From: Sandaracinaceae bacterium
GTDB taxonomy: Bacteria; Myxococcota_A; Polyangia; Polyangiales; Houyiibacteriaceae
Length of the DNA stretch: 64,000 bases
Reading direction: 5' to 3'
NCBI GenBank assembly: GCA_020633075.1
Contig: JACKEI010000002.1
Span: forward strand, 558,001-622,000
Position numbers and translations under genes: made by a program. The notes beneath the pieces were generated by a model that was not told the DNA's origin, ran no database searches, and worked only from the letters and a program-made list of their open reading frames with translations. Shown here one piece after another: positions 26,341 through 35,205 of the stretch (position 1 is the first letter of the stretch; the number at the start of each line of letters is the position of its first letter).

Positions 26341-27207
26341 CTACGCGTCGTCGTTGCCGTGTGGTCCGGAGCCGTCGGGGCGCGCCACACGCAGCACCAG
26401 GTCGTACGCCTCTGCGCGCGAGAGAGTGGTGGTCGCCGCCAACGCCTTCGCCACGGTCTTCACGGCGTTGCCCTCGGCGAGCAGGGACGCGGCGCGCGCC
26501 TCGAGCTCCTCGGTGGTGTCTGGCGCCTGCTGCCGCGGCGCGCCCTCCACCACGACCGTGAACTCACCGCGGGCGCCCTCCGCGAAGTAGGCCGCCAGCT
26601 CGCCCAGGGTGCCGCGGCGCACCTCTTCGTGCAGCTTGGTGAGCTCTCGACAGGCCGCCGCGCGGCGCGTCGGCTCGGCCAGCGCGGCCAGCTCGCTCAG
26701 GGTCTTGCCCACGCGTGACGGCGCCTCGAAGAACACCGACGCTGCGGTGTCGTGCACGATGCTCTCGAGCGCGCTCGCGCGCTTGCTCCCGGTGCGCGCG
26801 AGGAAGCCCACGAAGCGGAACTGGTCGCAGGGCAGGCCGGAGACCGCCACCGCCGTGGTGACCGCGCTCGGGCCCGGGATGCCCTCCACCGTGACCCCCA
26901 GCGCGACCGCCCGCTCCACCAGCGCGTGCCCTGGGTCGCTGACCACCGGGGTGCCCGCGTCAGACACCAGCGCGAAGCGCGCGCCCGCGGCCAGCTCTGC
27001 CGCGATGGCGTCCAGCTGACCGTCGCCCGTGTGCGCGTGCAGCGAGCGCAGGCGCGTGGCGATGCCGTGGTGCGACGTGAGCACACCCGTGCGGCGGGTG
27101 TCTTCCGCCAAGATGGCGTCCGCCTCGCGCAGGGTGCGCAGGGCCCGCAGGGTGATGTCGTCCAGGTTCCCGATGGGCGTCGCAACGAGCGAGAGCAGGC
27201 CGGCCAT
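26341..27207 (-). CDS. rsmI: 16S rRNA (cytidine1402-2'-O)-methyltransferase
   Basis: A 288-residue SAM-dependent methyltransferase of the tetrapyrrole-methylase fold that modifies C1402 in the ribosomal decoding centre. The canonical N-terminus (LLSLVATPIGNLDDITLRAL), the EDTRRTGVL motif and SDAGTPVVSDPGH are unmistakable. Length is as expected (~286). The C-terminal HTH-like LLAEGNAVKTVAKALA region is the family's RsmI HTH. Confidence 0.95.
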   Translation of the reverse strand: MAGLLSLVATPIGNLDDITLRALRTLREADAILAEDTRRTGVLTSHHGIATRLRSLHAHTGDGQLDAIAAELAAGARFALVSDAGTPVVSDPGHALVERAVALGVTVEGIPGPSAVTTAVAVSGLPCDQFRFVGFLARTGSKRASALESIVHDTAASVFFEAPSRVGKTLSELAALAEPTRRAAACRELTKLHEEVRRGTLGELAAYFAEGARGEFTVVVEGAPRQQAPDTTEELEARAASLLAEGNAVKTVAKALAATTTLSRAEAYDLVLRVARPDGSGPHGNDDA

Positions 27208-27259
27208 CCGGAGCGTGTAGCACGTGCACTCGGCAGTTCGCAGGCCGACGGCCGACTGG

Positions 27260-27265
27260 TAGTCT
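27260..27265 (+). promoter_or_regulatory. -10-like hexamer of a possible leaderless promoter
   Basis: TAGTCT ends 6 nt before the ATG at 27272, with no Shine-Dalgarno between. Confidence 0.35.
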
Positions 27266-27271
27266 GGCGCG

Positions 27272-27889
27272 ATGGAACCGTTCGCGAACTACCCCGAGAC
27301 CCCACGCGGCGCGTCGGGTCCTTCCACCGCGCAGAAGGCCCTCGCGGTCGTGGCCATCATGCTGGGCGTCATGGGCGTCATTGGCGGCTGCTGCGGGGCC
27401 GTCTCCAACATGGCCAGCGGCGCCATGCTGGAGGCCCAGGGCGAGCTCCTCGGGGCCCAGGGCATGCCTGGGGCGGAGCAGCAGCGCGCGCTGGTGGCGG
27501 CCACGCAGGAGCTGACCGCCAAGTACGGGCCCTTCTTGGTGCTGGCGCAGCTGCTCAACGTCGTGGCGTCCATCCTGCTCATCGTGTCCGGGGCGTTCAC
27601 GCTGCAGGGCCACGAGAAGGCGGCCACCCTGGTCTTCATCGGGTGCGGCGCCAACGCGCTGGTGGACCTGGGCCTCGCGTCCGTGAACATGCTGCAGCAG
27701 ATGGAGACGCAGCAGGTGACGCGCGGGCTGCTCGTCCCCGCCGGCGCAGACCCCAACCTGGGTCGCGCCATGGAGACCGGCATGCAGGCCGGCATGTTCT
27801 TGGGGGTGTGCTTCGTCGTCGGCTGGCTGCTCGTGAAGCTCGCCTACTACCTGGCGGCTGCGCTGGTTTCGCGTCGCGCTACCGCGTAG
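27272..27889 (+). CDS. Hypothetical multi-pass membrane protein
   Basis: A 205-residue protein with four predicted membrane helices (AVVAIMLGVMGVIGGCCGAV, LLNVVASILLIVSGA, TLVFIGCGANALVDLGL, GMFLGVCFVVGWLLV) and a soluble Gln/Ala-rich loop between the first and second. I recognise no family. Its 3' end overlaps the convergent dehydratase gene by 11 bp. Confidence 0.6.
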   Translation: MEPFANYPETPRGASGPSTAQKALAVVAIMLGVMGVIGGCCGAVSNMASGAMLEAQGELLGAQGMPGAEQQRALVAATQELTAKYGPFLVLAQLLNVVASILLIVSGAFTLQGHEKAATLVFIGCGANALVDLGLASVNMLQQMETQQVTRGLLVPAGADPNLGRAMETGMQAGMFLGVCFVVGWLLVKLAYYLAAALVSRRATA

Positions 27890-29492
27890 CCCCGCTCTCG
27901 GCGTCGTCTTCGGCGGCAAACATGGCCTCGAAGCGGGCGGAGGTGCTGGGTTCCACGGTGGCTGGGTCCTCGCTGACGCCCGCCAGGTGCTTGGCCAGGG
28001 CCTTCTTGTACCCCAGGTCCATCTGGCGGCCGATCTGGATGCGCTGCGCCTGCGGCGAGCCCGCGCCATGCATGCTCTCCGTGAGGTAGCCCACCGCGTT
28101 GCGGCCCAGCGTCATGTTCTCGATCAAGCGCAGGATGCGCACGCGGTTCTCGGCCGTGACACCCGGACGCGCCGCCAGGAACTTCTTCAGGATGGGCCCC
28201 ACCTCGGGCGAGTTCAGGTCGCGCTCGGACGGGCAGGTCACCATGAGGCCGCCGGCCAGATCCTGCGCCAGGCGCGCCAGCTCGTACGGGAAGCGCGTGA
28301 CGTTCTGCTTGCACACGTTGGCCAGCATGTCGTCGTTTTGGTAGTTGCCGGCCGCGGTGGGCTTGGACTCGTGCGACGACGCGATGCCGGCGCCGTAGAT
28401 GGTCTCGTTGAGGTGCGTCATCTCCACCAGCTTGTCGCGGATGTGCGAGACCTGCGGGACGCCGTTGTAGTCCGCGATGGTGGCGGCCGCGCCGATGATC
28501 ACGTCCCCGAGTCCGGTCTTGCACACGTAGCTGCGGCGGTGGAAGGCGGTGAAGCGCTCCACCAGCGGCGCCGCGAAGGCCACCTCGCCGTCCATGAACA
28601 CGTGCTCGTTGGGGATGAACACGTCGTCGAAGAGGATCATGGCCTCTTGGCCGCCGTAGCGAGCGTTGCCCTGGTCGATGTCGCCGCCTTCGAGCGCGCG
28701 CGCGTCGCACGACTGGCGCCCGTAGATGAAGGTGATGCCCTTGGCCGTCACGGGGATGGCGGCGACCACCGCGTAGTCCCTGTCGGACTCGCGCAAGCGC
28801 ATGGTGGGCATGACCAGCAACCAGTGGGAGTTCACGCAGCCCGTCTGGTGTGCCTTGGCGCCTCGGATGACGATGCCGTCGGCGCGCCTCTCCACGACGC
28901 GCGTGAAGAGGTCCGGATCTTCCTGGTCGCTGGGCCCCTTGCTGCGGTCCCCCTTCGGGTCCGTCATGGCGCCCCCCACCACGAGGTTCAGCCGCTGCAT
29001 CTCCGCCCAGAAGGCGCGCAGGCGCGCGTGGTAGGGCGTGCCGTGCGCCGCGTCGCACTCGTACGTGACCGACCACAGCGCGTTGGCCGCGTCCATGCCC
29101 ACGCAGCGCTGGAAGCACGTGCCCGTCAGCTGCCCCATGCGGCGCTGCATCTTGTTCTGCTGCACCACGTCCTCGGCGGACTCCGCGATGTGCAGGAAGC
29201 GGTTCACGCGCTTGCCGCTCAGGGTGGACTCCGCGCTGGCCAGCTTGGGGTTCTGGTTCGCGAGGTCGTAGGTCACGGCCACCGCCTCGATGGACGGACG
29301 GATGATGGGATGATCCACCGGCTCCGCCACCCGCTCGCCGAAGAGGAACACCCGCAGGTCGCGCCCGCGCACGCTCTCGATGTAGTCGGCGCCACTCTCG
29401 ATGGGGCAGTCCACGCCGGGGCGCGCTCCCCCCGCGTGGTGGGAGACGCCGCCCTTGGCGGCCGAAGAGCTGGGGTTCGCGGTGTCGTCCAT
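27879..29492 (-). CDS. 4-hydroxybutyryl-CoA dehydratase/vinylacetyl-CoA isomerase family enzyme
   Basis: A 537-residue flavoprotein of the 4-hydroxyphenylacetate 3-hydroxylase (HpaB-like) superfamily. Residues matching the [4Fe-4S] ligands of 4-hydroxybutyryl-CoA dehydratase are present: C126 and C130 (CFQRC), H318 and C324 (HRRSYVC). This separates it from FADH2-dependent monooxygenases, which lack the cluster. The reaction would be reversible 4-hydroxybutyryl-CoA dehydration to crotonyl-CoA. The His-Cys spacing is one residue shorter than in the Clostridium enzyme as I recall it. No partner CoA-transferase or dehydrogenase is adjacent, so the pathway (4-aminobutyrate/succinate-linked or a different substrate) is open. 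A -10-like TAGACT lies 6 nt before the ATG. Confidence 0.8.
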   Translation of the reverse strand: MDDTANPSSSAAKGGVSHHAGGARPGVDCPIESGADYIESVRGRDLRVFLFGERVAEPVDHPIIRPSIEAVAVTYDLANQNPKLASAESTLSGKRVNRFLHIAESAEDVVQQNKMQRRMGQLTGTCFQRCVGMDAANALWSVTYECDAAHGTPYHARLRAFWAEMQRLNLVVGGAMTDPKGDRSKGPSDQEDPDLFTRVVERRADGIVIRGAKAHQTGCVNSHWLLVMPTMRLRESDRDYAVVAAIPVTAKGITFIYGRQSCDARALEGGDIDQGNARYGGQEAMILFDDVFIPNEHVFMDGEVAFAAPLVERFTAFHRRSYVCKTGLGDVIIGAAATIADYNGVPQVSHIRDKLVEMTHLNETIYGAGIASSHESKPTAAGNYQNDDMLANVCKQNVTRFPYELARLAQDLAGGLMVTCPSERDLNSPEVGPILKKFLAARPGVTAENRVRILRLIENMTLGRNAVGYLTESMHGAGSPQAQRIQIGRQMDLGYKKALAKHLAGVSEDPATVEPSTSARFEAMFAAEDDAESGATR

Positions 29493-29498
29493 GCGCGC

Positions 29499-29504
29499 AG
29501 TCTA
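29499..29504 (-). promoter_or_regulatory. -10-like hexamer of a possible leaderless promoter
   Basis: TAGACT on the minus strand ends 6 nt before the ATG at 29492. No convincing -35 or Shine-Dalgarno. Confidence 0.3.
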
Positions 29505-29511
29505 CCCTTGC

Positions 29512-30522
29512 TCAGCGCGCGTGCAGCACGATGTCCGCAATCACTGGTGCGTGATCCGAGGATGCCGCCAGCGCGCGCTGTACGCGGCTGACGCCCAACG
29601 ACCGCGTGACGTAGACGTGATCCAGACGGGCGGGTGGGTACATCAGTCCGTTGTTGGGCCACGTGTGACCGAGCCCGATGGGCCCGGCCAGCTCCCAGGC
29701 GTCGTCCATGTGCGCGCGCAGCGCGGACGAGAAGTCGCTGTAGGGTGTGCTGTTCAAGTCGCCCAGCAGCACCGCCGAGTCGCTCTGGTGTGCCTCGGCC
29801 CACAGCAGAATCCGCTCGAGCGCGTCCAGGTGGCTCGCCACGAAGTCGCCGGCCGGCGGGGCCGGGTGCACGCAGAAGACGTGCACGGTGCGGCCCATGT
29901 GCTGCACCTCCGCTTGAATCCCGGGGGCCTCGTTCAGGTCGCGCGCGTCAATGTTGCGCAGCGGCAGCCGGGAGAGCAGCGCCATCCCCCACACCCCCTC
30001 TCGTACGTCCAAGTGTTGGTGTGGGTAGAGGTCCAGCCAGCCCTCGTCACGCAGCGCGTCGAGCCACGTGGGGGAGACCTCCTGCAGGCAGACCAGGTCG
30101 GCGTCGAAGTGTGACAGGTTGCGCAGGGTCTCGTCGGGGTGTTGGTTCCAGCCGTTGCCGTTTGCAGTGACCACGCGCAGCGGGGACTGCAGGGCGTCGC
30201 TCGACGGAGCGCGCGAGAAGACCTGCGGCACGACGGCGACCAGGTGCGCGACGACCAGCGCGAGGGACCCCAGGGCGAGGAGGCGCTGCCCACGCCGAAC
30301 GGCGAGCCCGAGGATGACGTAGGCAGGCAGCAGCACGAAGGGCGTATAGGCTCCCCACACGAGGAGCAGCCACACGGCATCACCCCGCAGCGCTCGCGCG
30401 CTCGAGAGGCCCGCGAGGATGAGCAGCACGACCCAGGCCAGGCCGGTGCCCAAACGTGACGCGTCGCGAGGCGCATCGGGCCCTGGTGGGGGGAGCGGGC
30501 TGGCGGGTTTCGTGGAAGTCAT
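29512..30522 (-). CDS. Membrane-anchored endonuclease/exonuclease/phosphatase (EEP) family protein
   Basis: A 336-residue protein with three N-terminal membrane helices (~27-100) and a C-terminal EEP fold. Catalytic motifs are VCLQEV, GDLNSTPYS and SDHAPV. This layout matches the VanX-like/YafD-like EEP membrane proteins, which act on phosphodiesters or phosphomonoesters of unknown identity. It ends 19 bp upstream of the divergent-strand dehydratase start, on the same strand, so they may be weakly linked. Confidence 0.8.
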   Translation of the reverse strand: MTSTKPASPLPPPGPDAPRDASRLGTGLAWVVLLILAGLSSARALRGDAVWLLLVWGAYTPFVLLPAYVILGLAVRRGQRLLALGSLALVVAHLVAVVPQVFSRAPSSDALQSPLRVVTANGNGWNQHPDETLRNLSHFDADLVCLQEVSPTWLDALRDEGWLDLYPHQHLDVREGVWGMALLSRLPLRNIDARDLNEAPGIQAEVQHMGRTVHVFCVHPAPPAGDFVASHLDALERILLWAEAHQSDSAVLLGDLNSTPYSDFSSALRAHMDDAWELAGPIGLGHTWPNNGLMYPPARLDHVYVTRSLGVSRVQRALAASSDHAPVIADIVLHAR

Positions 30523-30659
30523 GCGTGCAGCAGCTGAGACTCCACGTGTGTCGGACTCTCGCAGTCGAGCGTACTACGTTGGTCGAGAGAGGAATGGAGC
30601 TTCGAGCGACCCGGCCGCACTGCGAGCAGTGCCTCGCGCCGGCGTCGAGGCAAGTCGGG

Positions 30660-30665
30660 TACGCT
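30660..30665 (+). promoter_or_regulatory. -10-like hexamer of a possible leaderless promoter
   Basis: TACGCT ends 8 nt before the ATG at 30674. No Shine-Dalgarno between. Confidence 0.35.
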
Positions 30666-30673
30666 CTCGGTCC

Positions 30674-31474
30674 ATGACCGACCTTCGCGACATCGGCGTC
30701 CGCATCCACTCGAGGTACATCTTCAACTGCTACGTGATCGAGGACGGCGGGGCGGGGGCCGCCTGCGTGGTGGACGCGGGGATTCCCCTCAACGCCACCT
30801 CCGCGCTGGAGACCCTGCGCGAGCTGGGCGCGGGCGCGGACGTGGTCCTGACGGCGACGCACGCGCACAGCGATCACGTGGCGGGACTGCCGGCGCTGCA
30901 TGCCGCCACGGGCGGAGGCATCTGGCTCCCCGCCAAGGTGGAGGACTACGTGCGCGGCCAGCCTGCGCGGAGCCCTGGTCCACGGGCCATGCTGCAGATC
31001 ATCCCGGTGCTCTTCGACCAGCCCATGGACTGGGCCGCGCTGGGCGAGGCGCTCTCCACGGCCAAGGACGCGGGCTTCGGGCTCTCCCCCTTCGTCTTCG
31101 AGCCGCCCATCAAGGGCTACCTGCGGGACAGCCACACCGTGCCCGGCGCGCCGGACTGGGAGGTGCTCGAGACTCCCGGGCACACCGACTGCTCCACGTG
31201 CCTCTGGAACAAAAAGACGCGCACGCTGCTCTCGGGGGACACGATCCTCTCGGTGAACGGGCGCGCGTGGTTCAACCCTGAGTATGTCGATGGTGTGGCT
31301 TCCGCCCGCACGGAGGCGCTGCTGCGCCAGCTGCCCGTCGAGCACCTACTGCCAGGTCACGGACGCCCCGTGTCCGGTGCCCGCGTGATGGCCGAGGCCC
31401 TGTCGCACCTCGAGCGGCCGCGCGGTTGGTCGCCGCTCACTTGCTTCCGGCCGGGCCGTTCACGCGCCCGCTAG
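30674..31474 (+). CDS. MBL-fold metallo-hydrolase
   Basis: A 266-residue metallo-beta-lactamase-fold protein. The metal motif THAHSDHVAG (H63, H65, D67, H68), TPGHTDCS, LLSGDTIL and LLPGHGRP supply the dinuclear site. The arrangement is that of glyoxalase II-like hydrolases. Substrate not deducible. The last 15 bp overlap the convergent Spx/ArsC gene. Confidence 0.85.
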   Translation: MTDLRDIGVRIHSRYIFNCYVIEDGGAGAACVVDAGIPLNATSALETLRELGAGADVVLTATHAHSDHVAGLPALHAATGGGIWLPAKVEDYVRGQPARSPGPRAMLQIIPVLFDQPMDWAALGEALSTAKDAGFGLSPFVFEPPIKGYLRDSHTVPGAPDWEVLETPGHTDCSTCLWNKKTRTLLSGDTILSVNGRAWFNPEYVDGVASARTEALLRQLPVEHLLPGHGRPVSGARVMAEALSHLERPRGWSPLTCFRPGRSRAR

Positions 31475-31858
31475 CGCCTCCGCGTAGGCGTCTTCGCGGA
31501 AGCCCACCAGCACCACGTCGGCGCCGATGAGCAGGGGACGCTTGATGAGCATCCCGTCTGCGGCCAGCGCTTCACTGGCGTCACGTACGCTCAGCGCGTC
31601 CACCTTCTCGGACCACCCGCCCGCGCGATACGACTGCCCGCTGGTGTTGAAGAAGCGCTTGGCAGGCAGCCCTGAACGCACGATGGCGTCTTCGAGCTCG
31701 CGCGCGGAGGGCGGCGTCTCGGCGATGCGTCGTTCTTCCACGGTGACATCGTGCGCACCCAGCCACTTCTGCGCCTTCTTGCACGTGGAGCAGGTCGGGT
31801 GATGGTAGAAGCGCAGCTCCTGGGTGCTCTTGGCGTTGCGCGTCGGCTTGGTGCTCAT
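31460..31858 (-). CDS. Spx/MgsR-type ArsC-family protein at the end of the T2SS operon
   Basis: A 132-residue thioredoxin-fold protein of the ArsC family. It has a redox-type pair C23-S-T-C26 (HHPTCSTCKK) and the Spx/MgsR-like C-terminal signature IKRPLLIGADVVLVGFRED. Such proteins are arsenate reductase relatives, some of which bind the RNA polymerase alpha subunit. Its ATG overlaps the gspN stop (ATGA), so it is very probably co-translated with the secretion genes. Whether it is an oxidoreductase or a regulator is open. The 3' end overlaps the MBL gene. Confidence 0.8.
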   Translation of the reverse strand: MSTKPTRNAKSTQELRFYHHPTCSTCKKAQKWLGAHDVTVEERRIAETPPSARELEDAIVRSGLPAKRFFNTSGQSYRAGGWSEKVDALSVRDASEALAADGMLIKRPLLIGADVVLVGFREDAYAEALAGA

Positions 31859-32976
31859 GGGGTGGCCTCGGGCGCCGGAGCGCCGGTCCCTGTGGCTGCG
31901 GGTGCTGGGACCGCTGTGGGGGCGCCGGTCCCCGTGGCGGCGGGTGGGGCCGCGGCTGGCGCTGCTGGCGCGGCGACCGGCACGTCGTCCTCGTCGTCTG
32001 GAGCGATGTTCATGCGGGTGCTTCCCGCGGCGCTGCTGCGGATGCCGCCGCCCATCGAGCCGCCCAAGCGGTACTGCAGCGCACCGTCGGATGTGCGCGC
32101 GCGCGCCAGGGTGGGGACGGAGTCCAGCAGCGAGATCATCGCGCGCGCACGGTCGGACTGCTCGCGATACGCGTCCAGGATCTTGAGCCGGACCAGCAGG
32201 TCCAGGCGCGACTGACGCAGCGGCTGCATCAGGTTGATGGTCCCTTCACCGTCCAGCTCGGCGTCCTCGCCGCGAGAGCGAAGACGCTGCACCGTGGCGA
32301 CGCCGCCCGCGATGGCGAGACGGATGGTCATGCGACCAGCGTTGATGCGCTCGAGCGTGATGCCGTTGGGCATGCCCGGGAGGCGCAGCTTCGCGATCCC
32401 GTCGCCAATGGTCAGGTTGTCGGCGCGCAGGTTCACGTGGCCCGACGCCTGGGCGATCTCCTCGGGGAAGTCGACGTCGATGTCGCCGGAGAGGGTTCCG
32501 CCGAGAGGCAGCCCCAAGAAGGCGCGGATGATGGAGATGCCGCGCAGCCGCAGGGGCTCCACGATGTTCAGCTGCAGCGCGCTGCTGTCGCCGTACTCCA
32601 CTTCACCCTCGACCGCGCCGCCCGCGAGGCGAGCGTCGAAGCTCACGGCGATGGTGCCCGTGAGCAGCGAGAGCAGCGAGATGCGCGCGTTGACCTCCTC
32701 GATCAGCACGTCGACGGTGGGCTCTTCCCCCTCGCCGGGCTTGATGATGCGCACGCCGCGCGCCTCGACGCCGGTGAACCAGGACGGGGACAGCTCCATG
32801 ATCTCGAGCTGGTAGCCGCTTGGGCGGCGGTTGCCGCGCGCGTCCTTCGGGAACTCCACCTCTTGCACGATGCGGTCGCGTACGCGCTCGTAGGGAAACG
32901 ACAGGTACGCGAAGAGCCAGAAGAACGTCCAGAAGAACGTCGAGTAGCCCAGGAACTTGAGCACCTTGCGACCCAT
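31855..32976 (-). CDS. gspN: Type II secretion system protein GspN
   Basis: A 373-residue inner-membrane/periplasmic protein. One N-terminal helix (FFWTFFWLFAYLSF) is followed by a large beta-rich domain with AsmA-like repeats (GVEARGVRI, NARISLLSLLTGTIAVSFDARLAGG, LRADNLTI) and a low-complexity Ala/Pro/Thr tail. It is the usual final core gene of this operon type. GspN is dispensable in some systems and its job is unclear. Confidence 0.8.
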   Translation of the reverse strand: MGRKVLKFLGYSTFFWTFFWLFAYLSFPYERVRDRIVQEVEFPKDARGNRRPSGYQLEIMELSPSWFTGVEARGVRIIKPGEGEEPTVDVLIEEVNARISLLSLLTGTIAVSFDARLAGGAVEGEVEYGDSSALQLNIVEPLRLRGISIIRAFLGLPLGGTLSGDIDVDFPEEIAQASGHVNLRADNLTIGDGIAKLRLPGMPNGITLERINAGRMTIRLAIAGGVATVQRLRSRGEDAELDGEGTINLMQPLRQSRLDLLVRLKILDAYREQSDRARAMISLLDSVPTLARARTSDGALQYRLGGSMGGGIRSSAAGSTRMNIAPDDEDDVPVAAPAAPAAAPPAATGTGAPTAVPAPAATGTGAPAPEATP

Positions 32977-33572
32977 CAGTTGGACCCCGCCCCTGTGCGT
33001 GCGCCGTCCGCGTCGCCCGCGCGGCGCGCCTGCTTGTCGTAGGCGCTCACGCCGACCTCGATGTTGAAGTTGCCCGCGTCCCGGTAGCGGTCGATCTGCA
33101 GGCGCGACACGGCCACCGGATACTCGCTCCGGTCGATGTCACGCAGCATGTCGAGCACGGGGTCGATGCCTACGTCCGGGATGCGCACCCGTACGCCGCG
33201 CCGCATGTAGTTCCCGAGGGCGAGCTCGGGCTGGTCATTGATCTCGCGGAGGGCCAGGCCGTGAGCCTGCGCCCGCTGCTCCACGAAGCCACCCAGGGCC
33301 GGGGCGCGGTTGGCGTAGCGCTCGTTGTTGGCCTCGTTCTCGGCGGCGATGCGGGCCAGGCGGGGGCGCGCTTGTTCGATCTCCCGCATCACGGCGCGCA
33401 GCTCCTCGTTCTCCGTCTCCATGTCCGCCACCTCGGTGGTCATGAAGAAGATGGGCAGCAGCACGATGATGGCCACGAGCACGACCCCCAAGAGCATGAC
33501 CAAGCGGCGCTCGCGCTCGGTGAGGTCCTCGTAGGCGTCGCGCGCCGGCTTCAGCACGTCACTAATTGCCAC
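32976..33572 (-). CDS. gspM: Type II secretion system protein GspM
   Basis: A 198-residue bitopic protein. I used the GTG at 33572 (VAISDVLKPARDAYEDLTERERRL), which overlaps the gspL stop by 11 nt. One membrane helix (~26-46) is followed by a coiled coil and a periplasmic ferredoxin-like domain, which pairs with GspL in the inner-membrane platform. Upstream in-frame sequence lacks a better start. Confidence 0.82.
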   Translation of the reverse strand: MAISDVLKPARDAYEDLTERERRLVMLLGVVLVAIIVLLPIFFMTTEVADMETENEELRAVMREIEQARPRLARIAAENEANNERYANRAPALGGFVEQRAQAHGLALREINDQPELALGNYMRRGVRVRIPDVGIDPVLDMLRDIDRSEYPVAVSRLQIDRYRDAGNFNIEVGVSAYDKQARRAGDADGARTGAGSN

Positions 33573-35205
33573 GGTCGCGCCTCCCGGCAGCGTTGGCTGC
33601 CTCGGGTTCGGGTTGATCGCCGGGGCAGCGAATCTCGGCCTCGATGCGATAGGAGAGGATGTCGTTGCGCGAGCTGGTCGCACCAGGCTGCACGTCCGAG
33701 AAGCAGTCGTGCGCCTCGAGCGCCGCGGCGATGGCGTCCCGCTGCGTGACGCTGGCGACGGTCCCTTGGATCTCCAGCTCTCCGTCGCGTGCCTCGTCGT
33801 CGAACGAGATGGTCAGCCGGCGTGTGGTGTGCTGGGCGTCTTCCGGGATGAGCTCGGCGATGGCTCCCATCACCTGGTAGGCCCCCATGCGCGGCATCGG
33901 GTCGCGCTCGCTGGCGCCGCCCTGGACCAGAGTCCGGGCCTGTGAGGGAGACTCGGTTCGCTGCCGGAACATCGCGTGCGTCAGGGCACCTAGCTCGGCG
34001 CGCAGCTCGGCGCGCTCGGTGTCCAACACGGTATAGCGGGTGTACAGGGAGATGGCGAAGCTGCCCAAGATGGCGGCCGCCGAGAAGGCGAGCAGGCGCG
34101 CGTAGCGACGGATCTCGCCGGCGGCGTGTCGCGACGCGAACTCCCCTTGGCGGAGGTTGATACGCTGCCCCTTGACCGCGGAGCGCCCCGCCAGCGCGGC
34201 GACCCGCATGAAGCGCGGCAGGTCCTGCTCGGGGATCAGGCCATCGCCCGCCGGCAGCGCGACGGTCTCCGCGGAGACGTCCAGCACACCGCTCAGCCAG
34301 TCCCGCACCGCCGGCTCGCTCGCGCCGTGTCCGCCCACGATGACCCGCTCGAGCGGCTCGCCCCCCTTCATGCGGTGGCTCGCGACCGTGCGCCGCAGAG
34401 AGCCCGCGAGCTCGTCCACCGCGCCAGCCTCGCCGGCCCGAACGGCGTCCATGCCGATGGAGATGCTCCGTGCGTGCACGGTGCGACCGCCCTCGAGGAC
34501 GCACACGTCCGTGCTCTCGCGGCCCATGTCGATGACGAGCACCGGAGCGTCTGTTTGCAGCGCCGTGAGCAGCGGCACCAAGCCATCCAGGGTGGCGGCG
34601 CCCGCCGCGAGCTGGCGCGGCTCGATGCCGGCGGACTCGAAGTACGCGATGCTGGCTGCGACGTGCTCCCGACGCACGGCCGCGGTGAGGACGCGGATGG
34701 TCAGCTCTTCGCTGGAGATGGGCTGGTGGTGAATGACGGCGTCCGCCACGTCGAAGGGCAGCACCCCCTCCAGCTCACCCGGTAGCACTTCCTTCAGGCG
34801 CTTCGCGGCGCCCGCCGGGAGCGTCATGGGCCGCAGGCTCACCTGCTTTCCGTCGAGGTGCACGTGAATGCCATCCGGCACGCGGCCGCACTGTCTCAAG
34901 AGCTCTCTGACGGCCAGCGCGAGCGGCGTCTGTGGTGCCTCTGCGGCCGTCTCGGTGTCATCGGCGCCGGACACGGAGGGGTCTTCTGCCTCCTCGTCCT
35001 CACCGTCGATCATCGGAAACAGGTTGGGGTGCAGCGCCGCAGGCGGCCCGCCGTGTGGCCCCTCCGCGTTGCCCAAGCTCACGTCCACGGGCGGCAGGAC
35101 GCGGGCCTCCACATAGCGCTCCAGCACCGTGCTGCGCAGCGCGACGTTGATGAGCGCACCGCGCACCACGTCACCGTCGATCTCGAGTCCAAGGATGCGT
35201 GCCAT
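33562..35205 (-). CDS. gspL: Type II secretion system protein GspL
   Basis: A 547-residue protein. The cytoplasmic actin-like (PilM/GspL) ATPase-fold domain begins with MARILGLEIDGDVVRGALI and contains VLVIDMGRESTDVCVLEGG. A single membrane helix lies near residue 380 (LLAFSAAAILGSFAISLYTR) and a periplasmic GspL-C-like domain follows. It binds the GspE ATPase and GspM. The TGATG junction with gspK supports the start. Confidence 0.88.
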   Translation of the reverse strand: MARILGLEIDGDVVRGALINVALRSTVLERYVEARVLPPVDVSLGNAEGPHGGPPAALHPNLFPMIDGEDEEAEDPSVSGADDTETAAEAPQTPLALAVRELLRQCGRVPDGIHVHLDGKQVSLRPMTLPAGAAKRLKEVLPGELEGVLPFDVADAVIHHQPISSEELTIRVLTAAVRREHVAASIAYFESAGIEPRQLAAGAATLDGLVPLLTALQTDAPVLVIDMGRESTDVCVLEGGRTVHARSISIGMDAVRAGEAGAVDELAGSLRRTVASHRMKGGEPLERVIVGGHGASEPAVRDWLSGVLDVSAETVALPAGDGLIPEQDLPRFMRVAALAGRSAVKGQRINLRQGEFASRHAAGEIRRYARLLAFSAAAILGSFAISLYTRYTVLDTERAELRAELGALTHAMFRQRTESPSQARTLVQGGASERDPMPRMGAYQVMGAIAELIPEDAQHTTRRLTISFDDEARDGELEIQGTVASVTQRDAIAAALEAHDCFSDVQPGATSSRNDILSYRIEAEIRCPGDQPEPEAANAAGRRDRGN

